Shown: positions 1 through 12,523, numbered from the stretch's first letter. The stretch: 64,000 bases of DNA from Colocasia esculenta (GCA_014218235.1 CM024758.1:76642206-76706205); one strand, 5' to 3'. Translations and numbers: made by a program. The notes: generated by a model not told the origin, from the sequence alone.

Positions 1-625
1 GACTCAAAGACTACATGTTGGCATTGTTTTCTTTTAATCTTGGCCCGAGAACACCTACCTTTACGAAGATCTAAAACCTGTTGATGTTCTGGACGCAACA
101 GAGGATGCAGGGGATGAAGCTCGGATTCCCAGCCTTTCTCCTGCTCCTCAGAAGTTCTTGCTTGCCTCCAAACGACTCCAACTTCGTTGTTAAACCTTCC
201 CAAGAGTTTAGGGACGAGTTCTTATAGTTTTAGGATGTTGTTAAGAGTCCTAATGATGCTAGGAAAGGGGCTACGAGCTCTGTTTCCTAGTTTCCAGAAA
301 ATCTGGGATTCCTTTACTTAAAAGAGGTAGCCAAGGTTTAGGAAACCACCAATTGGGATTGAGTTCGGTTTTGGCTTACCTTACATGACTACTCATCCAT
401 AATTGACCCTAAATTACCCTCACTAATTACTGCATATTACATACACGAATTTCTGGGCAATTCCTGTCCTAGTTTATTCATATCCTTGGGCCAAATATGC
501 TCTATTGGCCCAATCTTATTAATAGGTCATTAACACATGGTATTGGAAGTCTCAATACGTTTATTTTTTATTTATCCCTCTATAATTTCTGAAATTTTTT
601 AATTGCTAAATTTCCGGGTGTTACA
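1..625 (-). repeat. Element A 3' LTR (partial)
   Basis: Matches 7490-8119 with only small indels and ends in TGTTACA next to the polypurine tract. The remaining roughly 2.3 kb of this LTR would lie left of the window. It repeats the splice-donor-like site (complement of CACCTAC at about 52-58) seen in the partner LTR. Confidence 0.93.
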
Positions 626-1265
626 TCCTCCCCCACTTAAGAAATTGGTCCCCAAATTTAAGCATAATGGTGTAGTCCGTACCTGAGAATAGTTCCGGTG
701 GTTTTTCTTCATTCTTCCTCTGTTTCCCAGGTAGCATTAGTAACTCCGTCTCGACTCCATGAACCTTTACCATAGGTATGGTACGATTCCTGAGTCGCTG
801 AATCTTCCGATCCAACAGTTTGATCGGCTTCTCTTCATAAGTCAGGTCCTCCCGAATCTCCAAGTCCTCGTGGTCAATTACATGGTCGGCATTGAATAAG
901 TACTTCCGCAGCATGGATATGTGGAACACATTATGCACGTTTGCCAGTTGCGGAGGTAGTGCAAGTCTATACGCCACCTGACCAATTCTTTCCAGAATTT
1001 CAAATGGCCCTATAAATCTGGGACTTAGTTTTCCTTTGATCCCAAATCTTTGTATTCCCCTCGAAGGTGAGACCTTCAAGAAAACATGTTCGCCAACCTG
1101 AAATTCCAGTTCTCTCCTTCTCTTGTCTGCATAACTCTTCTGTCTGGATTGTGCTATCTTCAGACGTTCCCTGACAATCTGAACCTTCCGGACAGTGGCC
1201 TCAATCAAGTCGGGTCCAACCCATTGGTTCTCCCAACCTCTTCCCAACAAAGGGGTGATCTGCAA
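621..1265 (-). pseudogene. Element A integrase C-terminus and chromodomain remnant
   Basis: The reading frame begins in the spacer after the integrase core. It has the conserved GPF/LALPP/VHNVFHISMLRKY stretch that precedes chromodomains in Tekay-type elements, then the link with KPIKLLDRK and LRNRTIPMVKV. Just after VKV the frame changes. The residues expected for the chromodomain core (an ATWE-like motif) are readable only in another frame, so the chromodomain is broken by an indel. It overlaps the end of the integrase frame by 61 nt in a different frame, which marks another frameshift. Confidence 0.85.
626..638 (-). other. Element A polypurine tract
   Basis: Read on the minus strand this is AAGTGGGGGAGGA, directly abutting the 3' LTR. 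This is the expected place and composition for the plus-strand DNA primer of a gypsy element. Confidence 0.85.
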
Positions 1266-2251
1266 CTCCTGCCATATAAGGCTTCAAATGGAGCCATTTT
1301 GATACTAGCCTGATAGCTGTTGTTATAAGCAAACTCCATCAAGTACAACTGATCATCCCATCGACCTTTGAAATCCAGCACCAAAGCACGAAGCATATCC
1401 TCCACAATTTGATTGGTCCTTTCAGTTTGTCCATCAGTCTGAGGATGGAAGGCAGTACTAAAGTTTAGTTTAGTACCCATTGCTGCTTGTAAACCCTTCC
1501 AGAAGTGTGAAGTAAATCTAGGGTCCCGATCTGATATTATGCTAGATGGAACCCCATGCAGTCTAACTACTTCCTTAACATATAGAGCGGCCAACACATC
1601 CACTGACCATGTACTCTTGATCGGCAAGAAGTGAGCCGACTTAGTCAATCGATCAACGATTACCCAAATTGCATCCATACCACCTCTAGTCTTGGGCAAT
1701 CCCATGATAAAGTCCATACCGATACTATCCCACTTCCACTCCGGGATTTCTAGTGGTAGCAGTCCACCAGCTGTACGAAAGTGCTCGGCTTTGACTTTCA
1801 TGCATGTTAAACAGTATGCCACATGATCGGCCACATCCCTCTTCATGTTTGGCCACCAGTACGACCTTTTTAAATCTTGGTACATCTTTGTTGATCCTGG
1901 ATGAATCGTATATTTGGACTGGTGAGCTTCATTCAGTAACCTCTTCTTGAGTTCTTCATGATCAGGGACACATGTTCTACCTCTGAATAATAATCTTCCC
2001 TCTGCTGATAGAGTAAAGTCGGGTCTTTGTTCTAGCTTCTCCCTGATCTGAACTAAGAATGGATCTTCTCCCTGTTTCTCCTTGATTTCGGTCAGTAGAC
2101 CGGATTGTATCTGGAGATTGGAAATCATTACTTGTTTCTCCTTCTTTTCCATGTCTAAATTCAGACTTGCAAATTGCTCCAGTAACTTCCATTCGCCCAG
2201 CATCATACTAGCTAGCACAGTTCCTGGTTGTCTACTTAGAGCGTCTGCCAC
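1205..2251 (-). pseudogene. Element A integrase
   Basis: Starts at the MADALSRQ motif that ends RNase H in these elements. The zinc-binding region shows HPGSTKMYQDLKRSYWW followed by CLTC. The catalytic core keeps all three acidic positions: Asp in GMDFIMGLP, Asp in SDRDPRF, and Glu in DGQTERTNQ. The core ends with the conserved YGRSCRSPLCW. As a domain it looks intact, but frames shift on both sides, so it cannot be made as part of a polyprotein. It would insert element cDNA into nuclear chromatin. Confidence 0.9.
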
Positions 2252-2357
2252 TACATTGGCTTTCCCAGGGTGATATGGATGGAAAAGTCAAAGTCCTTAA
2301 GGTACTCTAACCACCTTCTTTGTCTCATGTTAAGCTCCTTCTGTGAGAACAAGTATT

Positions 2358-3523
2358 TCAAACTCTTGTGGTCAGAAAAGACTTTAAATTGCTCACCATA
2401 GATATAATGCCTCCAATCTTCAAGGCGAATACTACAGCGGCTAACTCCAGGTCATGAACCGGATAGTTCACTTCGTGGATCTTCAACTGTCTGGAAGCAT
2501 AAGCTATTACCTTCCCTTGTTGCATTAGGACACATCCCAGTCCAGTACCAGAAGCATCTGAATAAATTTCAAATCCTCCCTCTTCAGTGGGTAAGGCGAG
2601 GACAGGAGCAGTAGTCAGACACTTCTTCAAGTTGTTGAAACTTCCCTCGCAATCATCAGTCCACACAAACGGATTTTCCTTCCGGGTCAGCTTGGTTAAT
2701 GGTACTGCAATCTTTGAGAAATCCTTTATAAACCTTCGATAATACCCAGCTAATCCCAGAAAACTCCTGATCTCTGTGACGCTTGTCGGTCTTTCCCATT
2801 TCAACACAGCCTCAACCTTTGATGGATCAACAGCGATACCATCTTTGGTCACCACATGTCCTAGAAAGGATACCTCCTCAAGCCAAAATTCACATTTACT
2901 CAACTTGGCATATAATTTGTTCTCCCTCAAAATCTGCAATGAAATCCTCAAATGCTCCTCATGCTCTTCCTTTGTCTTGGAATAAATCAATATATCATCG
3001 ATGAATACCACCACAAACTTATCAAGATATGGGCGATAAATGCTATTCATCAGCTGCATGAAAACTGCAGGGGCATTTGTTAGTCCAAAAGGCATAACAA
3101 TAAATTCATAATGCCCATACCTGCTTCGGAAGGCAGTCTTGTGAATGTCTTCTCCTTTGATCCTCAATTGATGATAACCGGATCGGAGATCTATTTTAGA
3201 GAAGTACCTAGCTCCGATAATTGATCAAACAACTCATCAATTCTCGGCAGAGGGTATTTGTTCTTGATGGTTAACTGATTCAGTTGTCTGTAATCTATGC
3301 ATAGCCTCATCGACCCATCTTTCTTCTTGACGAAGAGGACAGGTGCACCCCATGGCGATGTGCTTGGTCGGATGAAATCCTTCTCTAACAGTTCCATCAG
3401 TTGCTCTTTTAATTCCTTCAGTTCTGCGGGGGACATTCTATATGGTGCCCTAGATACCGGTGCTGCACCAGGGACCAATTCGATGGTAAAATTGACCTCT
3501 CGCTCCGGAGGAATTCCTGGCAA
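2358..3523 (-). pseudogene. Element A reverse transcriptase and RNase H
   Basis: Two frames cover the domain. 3191-3523 carries the RT N-terminus (PYRMSP, GAPVLFVKKKDGS, LCIDYRQLN, NKYPLPRIDELFDQL). 2358-3167 carries FGLTNAPAVFM, the catalytic FVVVFIDDIL, FLGHVV and SFLGLAGYYRRF, then RNase H with YSDASGTGLGCVL and HDLELAAVV. A frameshift lies near 3170-3195, between the DQLSE stretch and the next conserved block, and another near 2370 breaks the end of RNase H. Catalytic aspartates are present in both domains. Confidence 0.9.
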
Positions 3524-4010
3524 GTCTTTGGGAAAACATCAGCGTATTCGCTGACGACATGGATGTCCTCTACTTTGACTTCCTTCTTTGCAATGACTAC
3601 AGCAGCAAGAAAGGCCGTACAACCTTTCCTCATCATCCTTTTGGCTTGCAGTGCAGAGATAAGTGACAATCTCCTGCGGTTTCTATCCCCTGTGAACACT
3701 AGTTTTGGGTACTGGCTAAAAGTTACCCTACTTCTCCTGCAATTTATACTAGCCCCATGTTCAGACATCCAGTCTGCTCCCAGTATCACATCATACCCTG
3801 CCATGTCCATACATATTAAATTTGCTGGTAGGTTTTGGGTTTCAATCAACACCTCACTGGATGGTATATGGTTTGTAAGATTGGTACCCGGACCAATCGG
3901 GGTTGACACAACTATCCGGATTTCATTGGGACTGGTTTCACAGATAGGGTATCAACAAATGTTTGAGAAATGAAGGAGTGCGTAGCTCCCGTATCAAAGA
4001 GAACATAAGC
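3418..4010 (-). pseudogene. Element A protease and linker
   Basis: The pepsin-like retroviral protease begins with the active-site sequence YVLFDTGATHSFIS (about 3965-4010), so the catalytic Asp is intact. The frame then stops at 3912. The second half of the protease (YDVILGADWMSEH) is read from 3909 downward in a different frame, so an indel separates the halves. The latter runs on through KGCTAFLA to the edge of the RT domain and shifts frame again near 3520. Confidence 0.85.
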
Positions 4011-4099
4011 AGGTCGGGAAAGAATAGTAAGTGTACCTTCCACGATACCTCCTTCTTCAGCAGTTTCTGGTTCCTGGACAGCTTGCAGTCGGCCTTGCC

Positions 4100-5036
4100 T
4101 CTTCTGTCCATTTTGACGTTTGTCATGAGGGGCTTGTTCTTTCAACATTGGGCAGTCCGAGATCCTATGGTCACGACTCCCACAGCGTAGGCATCTCCCT
4201 TGCGCTCTCCAGCATTCTTCAGTCCGATGACCAGCTCTGTCACAATGTTTGCACCTCTCTCCTGTTGCCACCATTACTTGCTTACCTAGCTCCTTCGGTT
4301 TTTATCCGCTGGTTCATTTACCCCGCCACTGGGCCTTTTCTTCCCAATAGTCGGCTGATACCTCCCAGCAGAAGACACTTGTTCTCGTTTCACGGATTTC
4401 CCTTAATCCTTTCAGCAGTCTCCATGGCATCTTCCAGTAGTTGAGCCTTCTTAACCATTTCAGCATAAGTTTGAATGTCCATTGGCGCCAGTTGGGTGAT
4501 GAACTGGGGCCTCAAGCCATTCAGAAAGCGTTTCGCCTTCATCCTTTCTGTCCCAATCAAGTGAACAGCGTATCGGGACAGCCGAGAGAATTGGGCCTCA
4601 TACTCAGCCACATTAAGTCCTCTCTGCTTCAAAGCCGCAAATTCGGCTGCTTTCCGTTCTTGGACCCTCTCAGAAAAGTACTTGGCGTTAAAACGCTCAA
4701 TGAACTGAGCCCATGTAAGTTGTTGTCCATTGAGGGTTGCTTCTACCGACTCCCACCATGCCCTGGCATCTTTTCCAACTGGAAAGTTGCCAGGAGTACC
4801 TTGTTCTGGTCTGTGCATTGCATAACCCTGAATATCCTTTCAATCTCTTTAACCCAGTGTTCAGCAACATCTGGGTTAGTACTCCCTTCAAACCTAGGTG
4901 GATCCATGTTTCGAAAATTCCGGTGGAGCTCACCGGCTCCGCGATTACCTCCACCCTGGGTGGCTTGTAAGATAGCCTGAGTCAAGTTCTGTATGGTTCT
5001 TTGCATGTCCCTAGCCTGGGCACGTTCTGCGGCCAT
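4100..5036 (-). pseudogene. Element A gag with two zinc knuckles
   Basis: Probable start is the ATG at 5036 (MAAERAQARD). The Retrotrans_gag-type capsid region includes DPPRFEGSTNPDVAEHWVKEIERIF, then after a frameshift near 4790-4820 WWESVEATL, LTWAQFIERF and YEAQFSRLSRYA. A TGA stop follows KGNP at about 4390. The nucleocapsid part (about 4170-4260) has two CX2CX4HX4C knuckles: CKHCDRAGHRTEEC and CLRCGSRDHRISDC. The gag sequence is clearly different from that of elements E and I, so A belongs to another lineage of chromoviruses. Confidence 0.87.
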
Positions 5037-5205
5037 TGAGGTAATAATCACCTTCAAGATAATAATGTGAGTTAGTCATCTAAATATATCACATGTGACT
5101 TTTATTCCCATGGCTCTACCCAAGCTCACATTAGGTACGACAGGTTTTGACTCGTGTAATCTAGTTTCATTCCATATTCCTAATCCCTTGGACCCTAAAG
5201 TTCAG

Positions 5206-5217
5206 GCTCTGATACCA
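5206..5217 (-). other. Element A primer-binding site (initiator tRNA-Met type)
   Basis: Minus-strand TGGTATCAGAGC, the exact complement of the tRNA-iMet 3' end used by most plant gypsy elements. It lies 2 nt inside the 5' LTR end. Confidence 0.93.
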
Positions 5218-5219
5218 AC

Positions 5220-8119
5220 TGTCACGCCCTGAATATTTAGCAGCGGAATAAATACCGGGGACGTGAACGATACAAACCGGCGTATCACAGTTGAATAGTG
5301 CAGAGTCACAATCGAATATAATAACACATTCAAGACTATAATATGGTCACCATTAGTATACTTTAATTCATTTCATTCAACTAGATACAACCTCACATAA
5401 GAAGAATTAACCAAAGGGTCCATCATTCAAATAAACTTCCAGAAAAATTTCACTATTACATAGACTACTCAAATTTCTATTTCTAAACTGTCATCTATTC
5501 TAGGACGGGTACTCGTCACTCTTGCCCAGTCCCATATGACTCCACTGGTTCTTCATCACTACCTGAAAAGGGCAGGATGATAGGGGTGAGCGAACTAGCT
5601 CAGTAGGATTTATATCTCAATCACGTGCGGGCACTAGTATACATGATTAAATTTAAATAGGCAGATATGCTTATGAGTATGCTGACAATGCATGCTTTTC
5701 TAACAAGTTGAATAGCAAAGTAGAACGGATATCATATCAGATCAATTGTCGAGTTCCATATACAATGGACAGATAATTCAAGATTAAAATCATGTCAGAA
5801 GAGATTGGCCATATTCAAGCAGAGTTCATGTGTTCACAAGAACAAACTTATCATATCATGTCAAGTCAAACTTATCAAGTCAAACAGGAGGCACATATTC
5901 ACAATCTTGCATGTCAGGTGTGCTATGCCAAGCACCAAGAGTCCATACTCCCTCGGTTAACAAGTACGTTGGGGCGCTCCTCCCCAGGACCGGACAGGGC
6001 CCTATTGCACAGGCATTGTATCAAGTTTTGGACCGGAGTCCCACGATGTGCCGAACAAACATATTCATATTATGGCCACAGAGTTTCAATGACAAGCTCA
6101 TAGTAAAAGAACATGATCACTCATAGAGTCAAGGAATGACAAACAGCTCAAAAGAACAAGGCAGGATAACAACGTATCTTATATTTCATAATTCATTAAT
6201 GTCTTGACATGAGGGTGTTTCTAAAGACAGATCATATGTAGAACATGTACTTTCCTAACATGTATGCATATGACAAATAATCAATTGAACACCGGAAAAC
6301 ATGTAACCATGAAACTCATATGCAAATCACCACTAACATGTCCATACTAATCATGTATTCATCCCCACATTCATAACATATTCTTATCTTATCAATTGAC
6401 AATAAGCAAGATCACAAGATAATCCAATGATCATAAGAACAATCAAAATTACACATTAGAATCATATTCATATCATTACCATTTCCTTTAATGGTTTGAT
6501 TTATTTTAAGTCCATGCATACTATATAACATCATGTACATGCTTGAAGACATCATGAAATGATTAGACCCAAATTATACAAAAATTTTGTAAGGGTAGTG
6601 TCGACACTAGATCAGGTGGTGTCGACACCATGCTCCAAACCCAAGACAAAATCATGCAAAACTGGTCAGGTAGTGTCGACACTAGTTCAGGTAGTGTCGA
6701 CACTAGAGACAGGTTCCAGAACCCTTCTGGAAAACATGGGACAGTGTGTCGACACTAGAGACAGGTAGTGTCGACACTAGATAGCTTTCCCAGAACTTTC
6801 AGGAAAAACTGGGACAGTGTGTCGACACTAGAGACAGGTAGTGTCGACACTAGATGGCCTTCCCAGAACACTCTCTGGGTTGTTTGGGACAAGGTGTCGA
6901 CACTAGTCCAAGTAGTGTCGACACTAGAGGGCTTCCCAGAACACTCTCTGGGCTGCCTTGGGACAGTGTGTCGACACTAGTCCAAGTAGTGTCGACACTA
7001 GAGTCCTTCCAGAACAAAACTTAAGGGTCATGTGAGACCCGAAAACCATGCCATGCAGCGATTCACTTCAAACTCTTATAACTCTCTAACGATTGACATT
7101 TGGACAAAACGTTCAACATGAAAGATGAAGAAGACAACTAGTAGAAGAATTTGATGTTGAGAGTTTGATCAAATTCGGTCTCGAATCCCGATAAAACATG
7201 TGAAGAACAAAAATCAAGTGAAACCCGAAATCACAGTATCAAACAGAGACTCTCTTATCATGCTCCTAACTCTCTAACGAAAAACCTTTGGATAAAACGT
7301 CTAACATAGAAGATGATCGTGACTTCAAGTAAAAGAACTTTCATGAAGAAATATTAGTCAAATTTGGTCTTGAATCGGGTGCACAATATGACGAACGGAA
7401 AAAGCCCTAACTGTGCAAGACTTCGGGAAAATCACCAATACACGATGAATACTCCATGAAAATTGGGCAAATCAAGTGCAAATGATCCTAGACTCAAAGA
7501 ACTACATGTTGGCATTGGTTTTCTTTAATCTTGGCCCGAGAACACCTACCTTTAAGAATATCTAAAACCTGTTGATGTTCTGGACGCAACAGAGGATGCA
7601 GGGGATGAAGCTCCGGATTCCCAGCCTTTCTCCTGCTCCTCAGAAGTTCTTGCTTGCCTCCAAACGACTCCAACTTCGTTGTTAAACCTTTCCCAAGAGT
7701 TTAGGGACGAGTTCTTATAGTTTTAGGATGTTGTTAAGAGTCCTAATGATGCTAGGAAAGGGGCTACGAGCTCTGTTTCCTAGTTTCCAGAAAATCTGGG
7801 ATTCCTTTACTTAAAAGAGGTAGCCAAGGTTTAGGAAACCACCAATTTGGGATTTAGTTCGGTTTTGGCTTACCTTACATGACTACTCATCCATATTTAA
7901 CCCTAAATTACCCTCACTAATTACTGCATAATTACCTACACGAATTTCTGGGCAATTTCCTGTCCTAGTTTATTCATGTCCTTGGGCCAAATATGCTCTA
8001 TTGGCCCAATCTTATTAATAGGTCATTAACTCATGGTATTGGAAGTCTCCAATACGTTTATTTATTTTATCCCTCTATAATTCTGAAAATTTTAAATTGC
8101 AAATTTCCGGGGTGTTACA
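5220..8119 (-). repeat. Element A 5' LTR (2.9 kb)
   Basis: In plus orientation it runs from TGTCACGCCC to GGTGTTACA, with TG...CA ends. It is related to LTRs B, H and K. It contains twelve GTGTCGACAC palindromes (6596-7002). A donor-like AAAG|GTAGGT on the minus strand sits at 7549-7548, and an acceptor-like CTTTTCAG|GT at 5564-5563. A decayed TATA-like TTTTAAGTAA lies near 7810 on the minus strand. Confidence 0.93.
6596..7002. repeat. GTGTCGACAC palindrome array inside element A 5' LTR
   Basis: Twelve copies of a core containing GTCGAC, most within AGTGTCGACACTAG. They are spaced alternately about 20 bp and about 50 bp apart. From about 6725 the unit is a pair of palindromes plus a CCCAGAAC...GGGACA spacer, roughly 73 bp long and repeated about four times. 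The sister LTR K has a quite different repeat at the corresponding place. Confidence 0.95.
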
Positions 8120-10529
8120 AGGGAACCATGGGGAGATAGCTGCTTGAAGCTCTACACCCTGCACATTGTGTCCAGAAACCATAGGAGTTTACATCAAGCA
8201 AAGGTAGGTGTTCTCAGGTAAATATGAACAACTCGTACACCATCTTAAAGATCATCATGTCTAGTTTCTATTGCACTTGTTTTGCCTAAATTCCATCGAG
8301 TATGCTTCGAGTTATAAGCGTTTTCCAGACATCATGCAAGTATAGGGATTTTAGAGTTCATATCATTTTGCATACATATCAAGATCAAATTGATTCGACC
8401 CAAAAGCATAGTTCTCTTCTATTCATCATCCTCTACAACTTTCATGTTCATAGCTTTGTCCCAAGAGCCCTAGATTTCGAGTTATAAGCCATGCATGTAA
8501 GACTGCATCGTGTTTCACAGTTTTCGGTTTGAGCTTTGAATCGCGAGCAACACATACATCACGTTTCTTTGACTGGTATCACGATAGAGGAGACCGTCGC
8601 GATTACCTTAATGGCGACCATCCAGGCCGTCGCGTTTTAGTTAGGTTCTGATAGAAACCGTTGCATCAAACTATGTGCCATCTTGGTTGTCAGCATTTGT
8701 CTGAACCGCGACAACCTTCGTCGTCACGTATTTGAGTTGTTCCCGCCTTTGGGGATGTGTGTTTATTTCAAAAGTAAGGACTTTGCATGAACGTGTCAGA
8801 CTTAACCATCGCGATTATGTTCCGATTTCCATGAACACGTCGGACCTATACATCACGTTTATGTTGTCACCAATCGATACATCTTTTCGATCTACCCTAA
8901 CCGCGTCACTCAATGTCGTCACGTCCCTGTCGTTAATCGATCTTCTTAAACGCGAACGTTAGACCCATCAGGATTTTACTGTGTGTTTCCAACAGCTTTG
9001 TATTTCTATCCAATCTGGTTGTTAGGTTATACAAACATGATTATACCTTGTAAAGCTGTGTGATGAACAGTAACACCATGTTAATGAACTTTTACTATAT
9101 TTCACATGTTTTCCTTAGTTAAAAGACATTGTGCACGACTATCATATGTTCTCTTGATTTCTCTCACATCCACACACCGAACGTTTAACTTTGCTATTAG
9201 ACCTTGCAGAAAATACATCAATAATATATATGGTAATCCACTTCAATAACTGTATATCATCACCCCATGATAATAATGGCATTTTCTTTGCTTCTCACGT
9301 TGTTTTGGAATACCGTTACCGCCGCTCCACTGTTCTAGAAATCCTCTAGAACATCGAGCAACTCGCTTTACTTACACACTTCTCTCTTGACAAGTTGGAA
9401 CCTCTCTGTTGGACATTCCGTTCTGGCAGACTAGGAACCTTTTTTAAGACCTTCGTAAGACTCCGTACTACATGGATTCCCTCATGGTGACCGAGCTGGT
9501 TGTACGCTTAACACCTATAACACTCTTAGGGATCAGCATGATCCAAACAACCTTAGAGTTCTCTCTTACCTTGAGATCACACCAGACCTTTGGACTATGT
9601 TTGTAACATGGCCAATGGATGGTTAGTGAGTTCTTCTAAACTGCCAGCACCAAACATGTGTGTTGAGCAATTGTTACTATCGTCTGTTCAACCGTTGTTT
9701 TATAAGCATTGACCTATAGCTCTCATATGTACTCTACTCGCTCATCTATTCACACTCTCTTTACATTCTCGTCTATTCTTCAATTACTCTTCTCTATTCT
9801 TGGTACTCTCTATGGCCATTTCACTAATTGTCTAAAGATAATAAACATGACTAATGCTTGGCAATATAAAGGGCCCGGTCTGGTCTTGGGAGGTGCGCCC
9901 AAAAGTGCTATTTGCCCGCGGGAGTTAATTGACTAGAGTGTTTGGCATTACACTCAAGTGCTATCTATCTTGACTATCTAATTAACAATCAAAGTGCTAT
10001 ACTATACTCGACTCGTTGTGTTATTATGAAATATATTGTGCTATTTGTGCTATTTGTGCTATGGCCATTCTGCTCTCTGTGCTATATCTGAACTTGTGCT
10101 ATTTTGATTCATGCTATTGTGCTATCTCTTACTTTACTTGACTCTCTCTCTATCATTAGTGACTCTGCTCTTTAATACATTAACCATGTAAAGTATGCCC
10201 GCACCATGAGATATAAATCTTACTGGGCATTGTCGCTCACCCTATGTTATCTGTTGTTTGTGTTCTCAGGTGAGACCGAGGAAAATGCTTACATTCATGA
10301 GGATGGGGAAGACCAGGAGTGATTCAAGAGTGTCCTAGAATTTTTGTTAGAGTCTTAGTAGTCTTTTACTTTCTTCCATGTAATGAAGTCAACTGGGCCC
10401 TATATAATGGCTCGGGATTAGTGGATGTAATAGACATTAGCTGAATAATCAATGAAATGCATTTGAATTAGTGTTATTCAAATATTTGTAATTTCCTCAT
10501 GTTCCGATATTCTGTGTCGGAGCGTGACA
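8120..10529 (+). repeat. LTR B (plus orientation, TGTCACGC family), right part
   Basis: Opposite orientation to the LTR of A. Its end CGGAGCGTGACA is the reverse of the TGTCACGC start of A, H and K. Shared blocks include GCCCGCAC...GAGATATAAATC...GCTCACCC near 10197-10250. No primer-binding site follows 10529, so it is a solo LTR or the 3' LTR of an element whose rest lies left of the window. It is interrupted on its left by A and inserted into the left LTR of copia element C. Donor-like AAAG|GTAGGT occurs at 8204 and acceptor-like TTCTCAG|GT at 10269. GTGCTAT short repeats lie at about 9900-10130. Confidence 0.8.
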
Positions 10530-12523
10530 TATACACTCACGCAGGTCTGTGTCTTATCTCTTCCCTTTATGTGCTTGTGCGTCTCTTTCATGCCTCTGCC
10601 TTGTCTTTGAAACTTCAGCTTCTTATATAACCTTCAGAGTCTTCAGCTTCCCATTTGAATGTAGCCGTTTGAATTTGAACGTTGGGTCTTGGGACTGCTT
10701 GAGACTTCTTGAGAGGTCCATCATCAGATCTTTGAGTCTCAACGGCCTCCAGGCTAGAGAGGTAGCTGCATGGTTATATTTAGACAGCTTCCCTGGATAT
10801 CTGCAAGCACCATACCATGCAAAGTCTTTTCTATATCTCGGGGTTAAACTTGTGAGAGATATAGTAATAAGAGAAAGTAAGAGACAAGTCGTTTATAACA
10901 GATATCTATCAGTTCTAGAGAGAAAATCTATCATTTGAATAGTACAGAGTTAGGTGAGCATTTGAATAGTAATGGACACTTGCTTGGCATGCAGTACATC
11001 CGCAAAGGAGCTTTTCCTTAAAACCTGGAAACTTGGCATTCTGAAGGACACTTACAGATGTTTTGTAAGACACGTAGCTATCTTGAAAACATACTCTGAA
11101 TCTGAACTTCAGAAAGATTTATGACAGGAAATATTAAACAAAAGAAGAATACAGAAGTACAATGCTCATTAGAGAGATTATCATTTAGACAACACAAAGA
11201 ATATCACAGTGTAGATCATGTGTTAATCTTGTTCATTAAATGATTTCATAAGGATTCGAAAGATAACTAGAATAATATACATTAATCAGTACAATGTAAC
11301 AATAGTCATTACAAAAAACAAGTACAGTTGATAACAAAAGTGATACCTTACTTCGACTTTCCAGGAGTCAGAGTAGGTCTCCAGTTGTTCAACAGTCGAT
11401 AGCATACTTTGACTTTAGAGGAGTCGGAGTAAAATCAACAAAATAACAGTAATCGATACGAGACAGACTATAAAAACTTTGACTGTATAGAAGTCAGTGT
11501 CTGTATCATACTTCGACTTTTGAGGAGTCAGAGTTAGATGATACATATAGTACTCGATGTGGACAGAGAAAAATATAGAGCAAGCAGAAGAACATATGCG
11601 CCATCAAAACAGAGTGTTTATAAAATATATTCTTCTGTGATATCATTACAGTGCATTTGAAGATTATTTATGCAGATGGTTATGCACTCATTAATTAAGC
11701 AATAGTATTTATCAAAACAACATAGTCAGTCTAAGTGAAGCTTTAGATATGACGAAGTGTAACTTCGGATGTACAGAAATCAACGTTGTCGGTCGGAGTT
11801 GAAACATTGGATATGACGAAGTTAACTTCGGATATGACGAAGTGTAACTTCAGATGTACAGAAATCAACGTTGTCGGTCGAAGCTTAAACTTTGGATATG
11901 ATAAAGTTAACTTCGGATATGACGAAGTGTAACATCGGATGTACAGAAATCAACGTTGTCGGTCGAAGCTGAAACATACAATCGGTCGAATTGAACTTCG
12001 TATAGAACTATATGACGAAGTTAGCTTCATATATGACGAAGTTGGACTTCAACTAATCACGACAAAAAATATGCATGACGAAATATATGACGAAATGGGC
12101 TTCGGATATGACGAAGCTACCTTCAAATGAACATGATCAAAAACATGCATAACGAAGTGCCAACTTTGGATATGATAAAGTGGACTTCGGATAATGATGT
12201 TTAAAGCTATAGAAGATCAAACTTGACTTCAATTGAAACTGTGAAAAGATTATCAGTGATGAAATGCATGAACTTATGAATGAAACTATGAATGACAACA
12301 AAGACTTACAAGCAATTGAGAACCATCTCGTGAAGTTAGAAATACCTTAAATATTTACAATTGTGATCCTTGAAGTATTATTTATTTCCTTTGAGTCTCC
12401 TGTTGACATACTTAACCAAAATGATATTAAGGTAAAAACACATGATTTAGATAAATATAAAAAATATTCTGATAAGTTTTGTTATCACCAAAATATATAG
12501 TCATGGAGATAAAGGAGTCAACA
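10530..12523 (-). repeat. Element C 3' LTR (truncated by LTR B)
   Basis: Aligns with 18400-20795 except for the LINE insertion there. It carries repeats of ACTTCGACTTT..GGAGTCGGAGT (about 11350-11540) and an array of TATGACGAAG/CTTCG motifs (about 11750-12185). It ends GGAGTCAACA at the polypurine tract. Confidence 0.93.
11750..12185. repeat. TATGACGAAG / ACTTCG inverted-motif array in copia LTR
   Basis: More than ten copies of GGATATGACGAAGT-like units alternate with their partial complement AACTTCG, so adjacent units can pair as short hairpins. Two or three copies also carry a longer unit (GTACAGAAATCAACGTTGTCGGTCGAAG). The partner LTR has the equivalent array at about 20100-20470, already diverged. 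Confidence 0.9.

Larger units (their letters stand above)
1..8119 (-). mobile_element. Element A: Ty3/gypsy chromovirus (Tekay/Del-like), left end cut by window
   Basis: Minus-strand LTR retrotransposon. The order read leftwards is 5' LTR (8119-5220), primer-binding site, gag, protease, reverse transcriptase, RNase H, integrase, chromodomain remnant, polypurine tract and a 3' LTR cut by the window edge. Positions 1-625 and about 7490-8119 are near-identical, which proves the LTR pair. Several frameshifts and stops make it non-autonomous. It is inserted in LTR B, which continues at 8120. The expected 5-bp target copy on the right is AGGGA; its partner lies outside the window. Confidence 0.93.

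Noticed and set aside
6559..6980. Reading frames of 69-70 residues rich in VVSTL repeats
   Set aside because: They are translations of the palindrome array and have no independent support.
6598..7002. GTGTCGACAC array as a CRISPR or satellite array
   Set aside because: It lies wholly within one LTR, spacing is irregular (about 20 and 50 bp), and spacer-like parts are themselves repeated.
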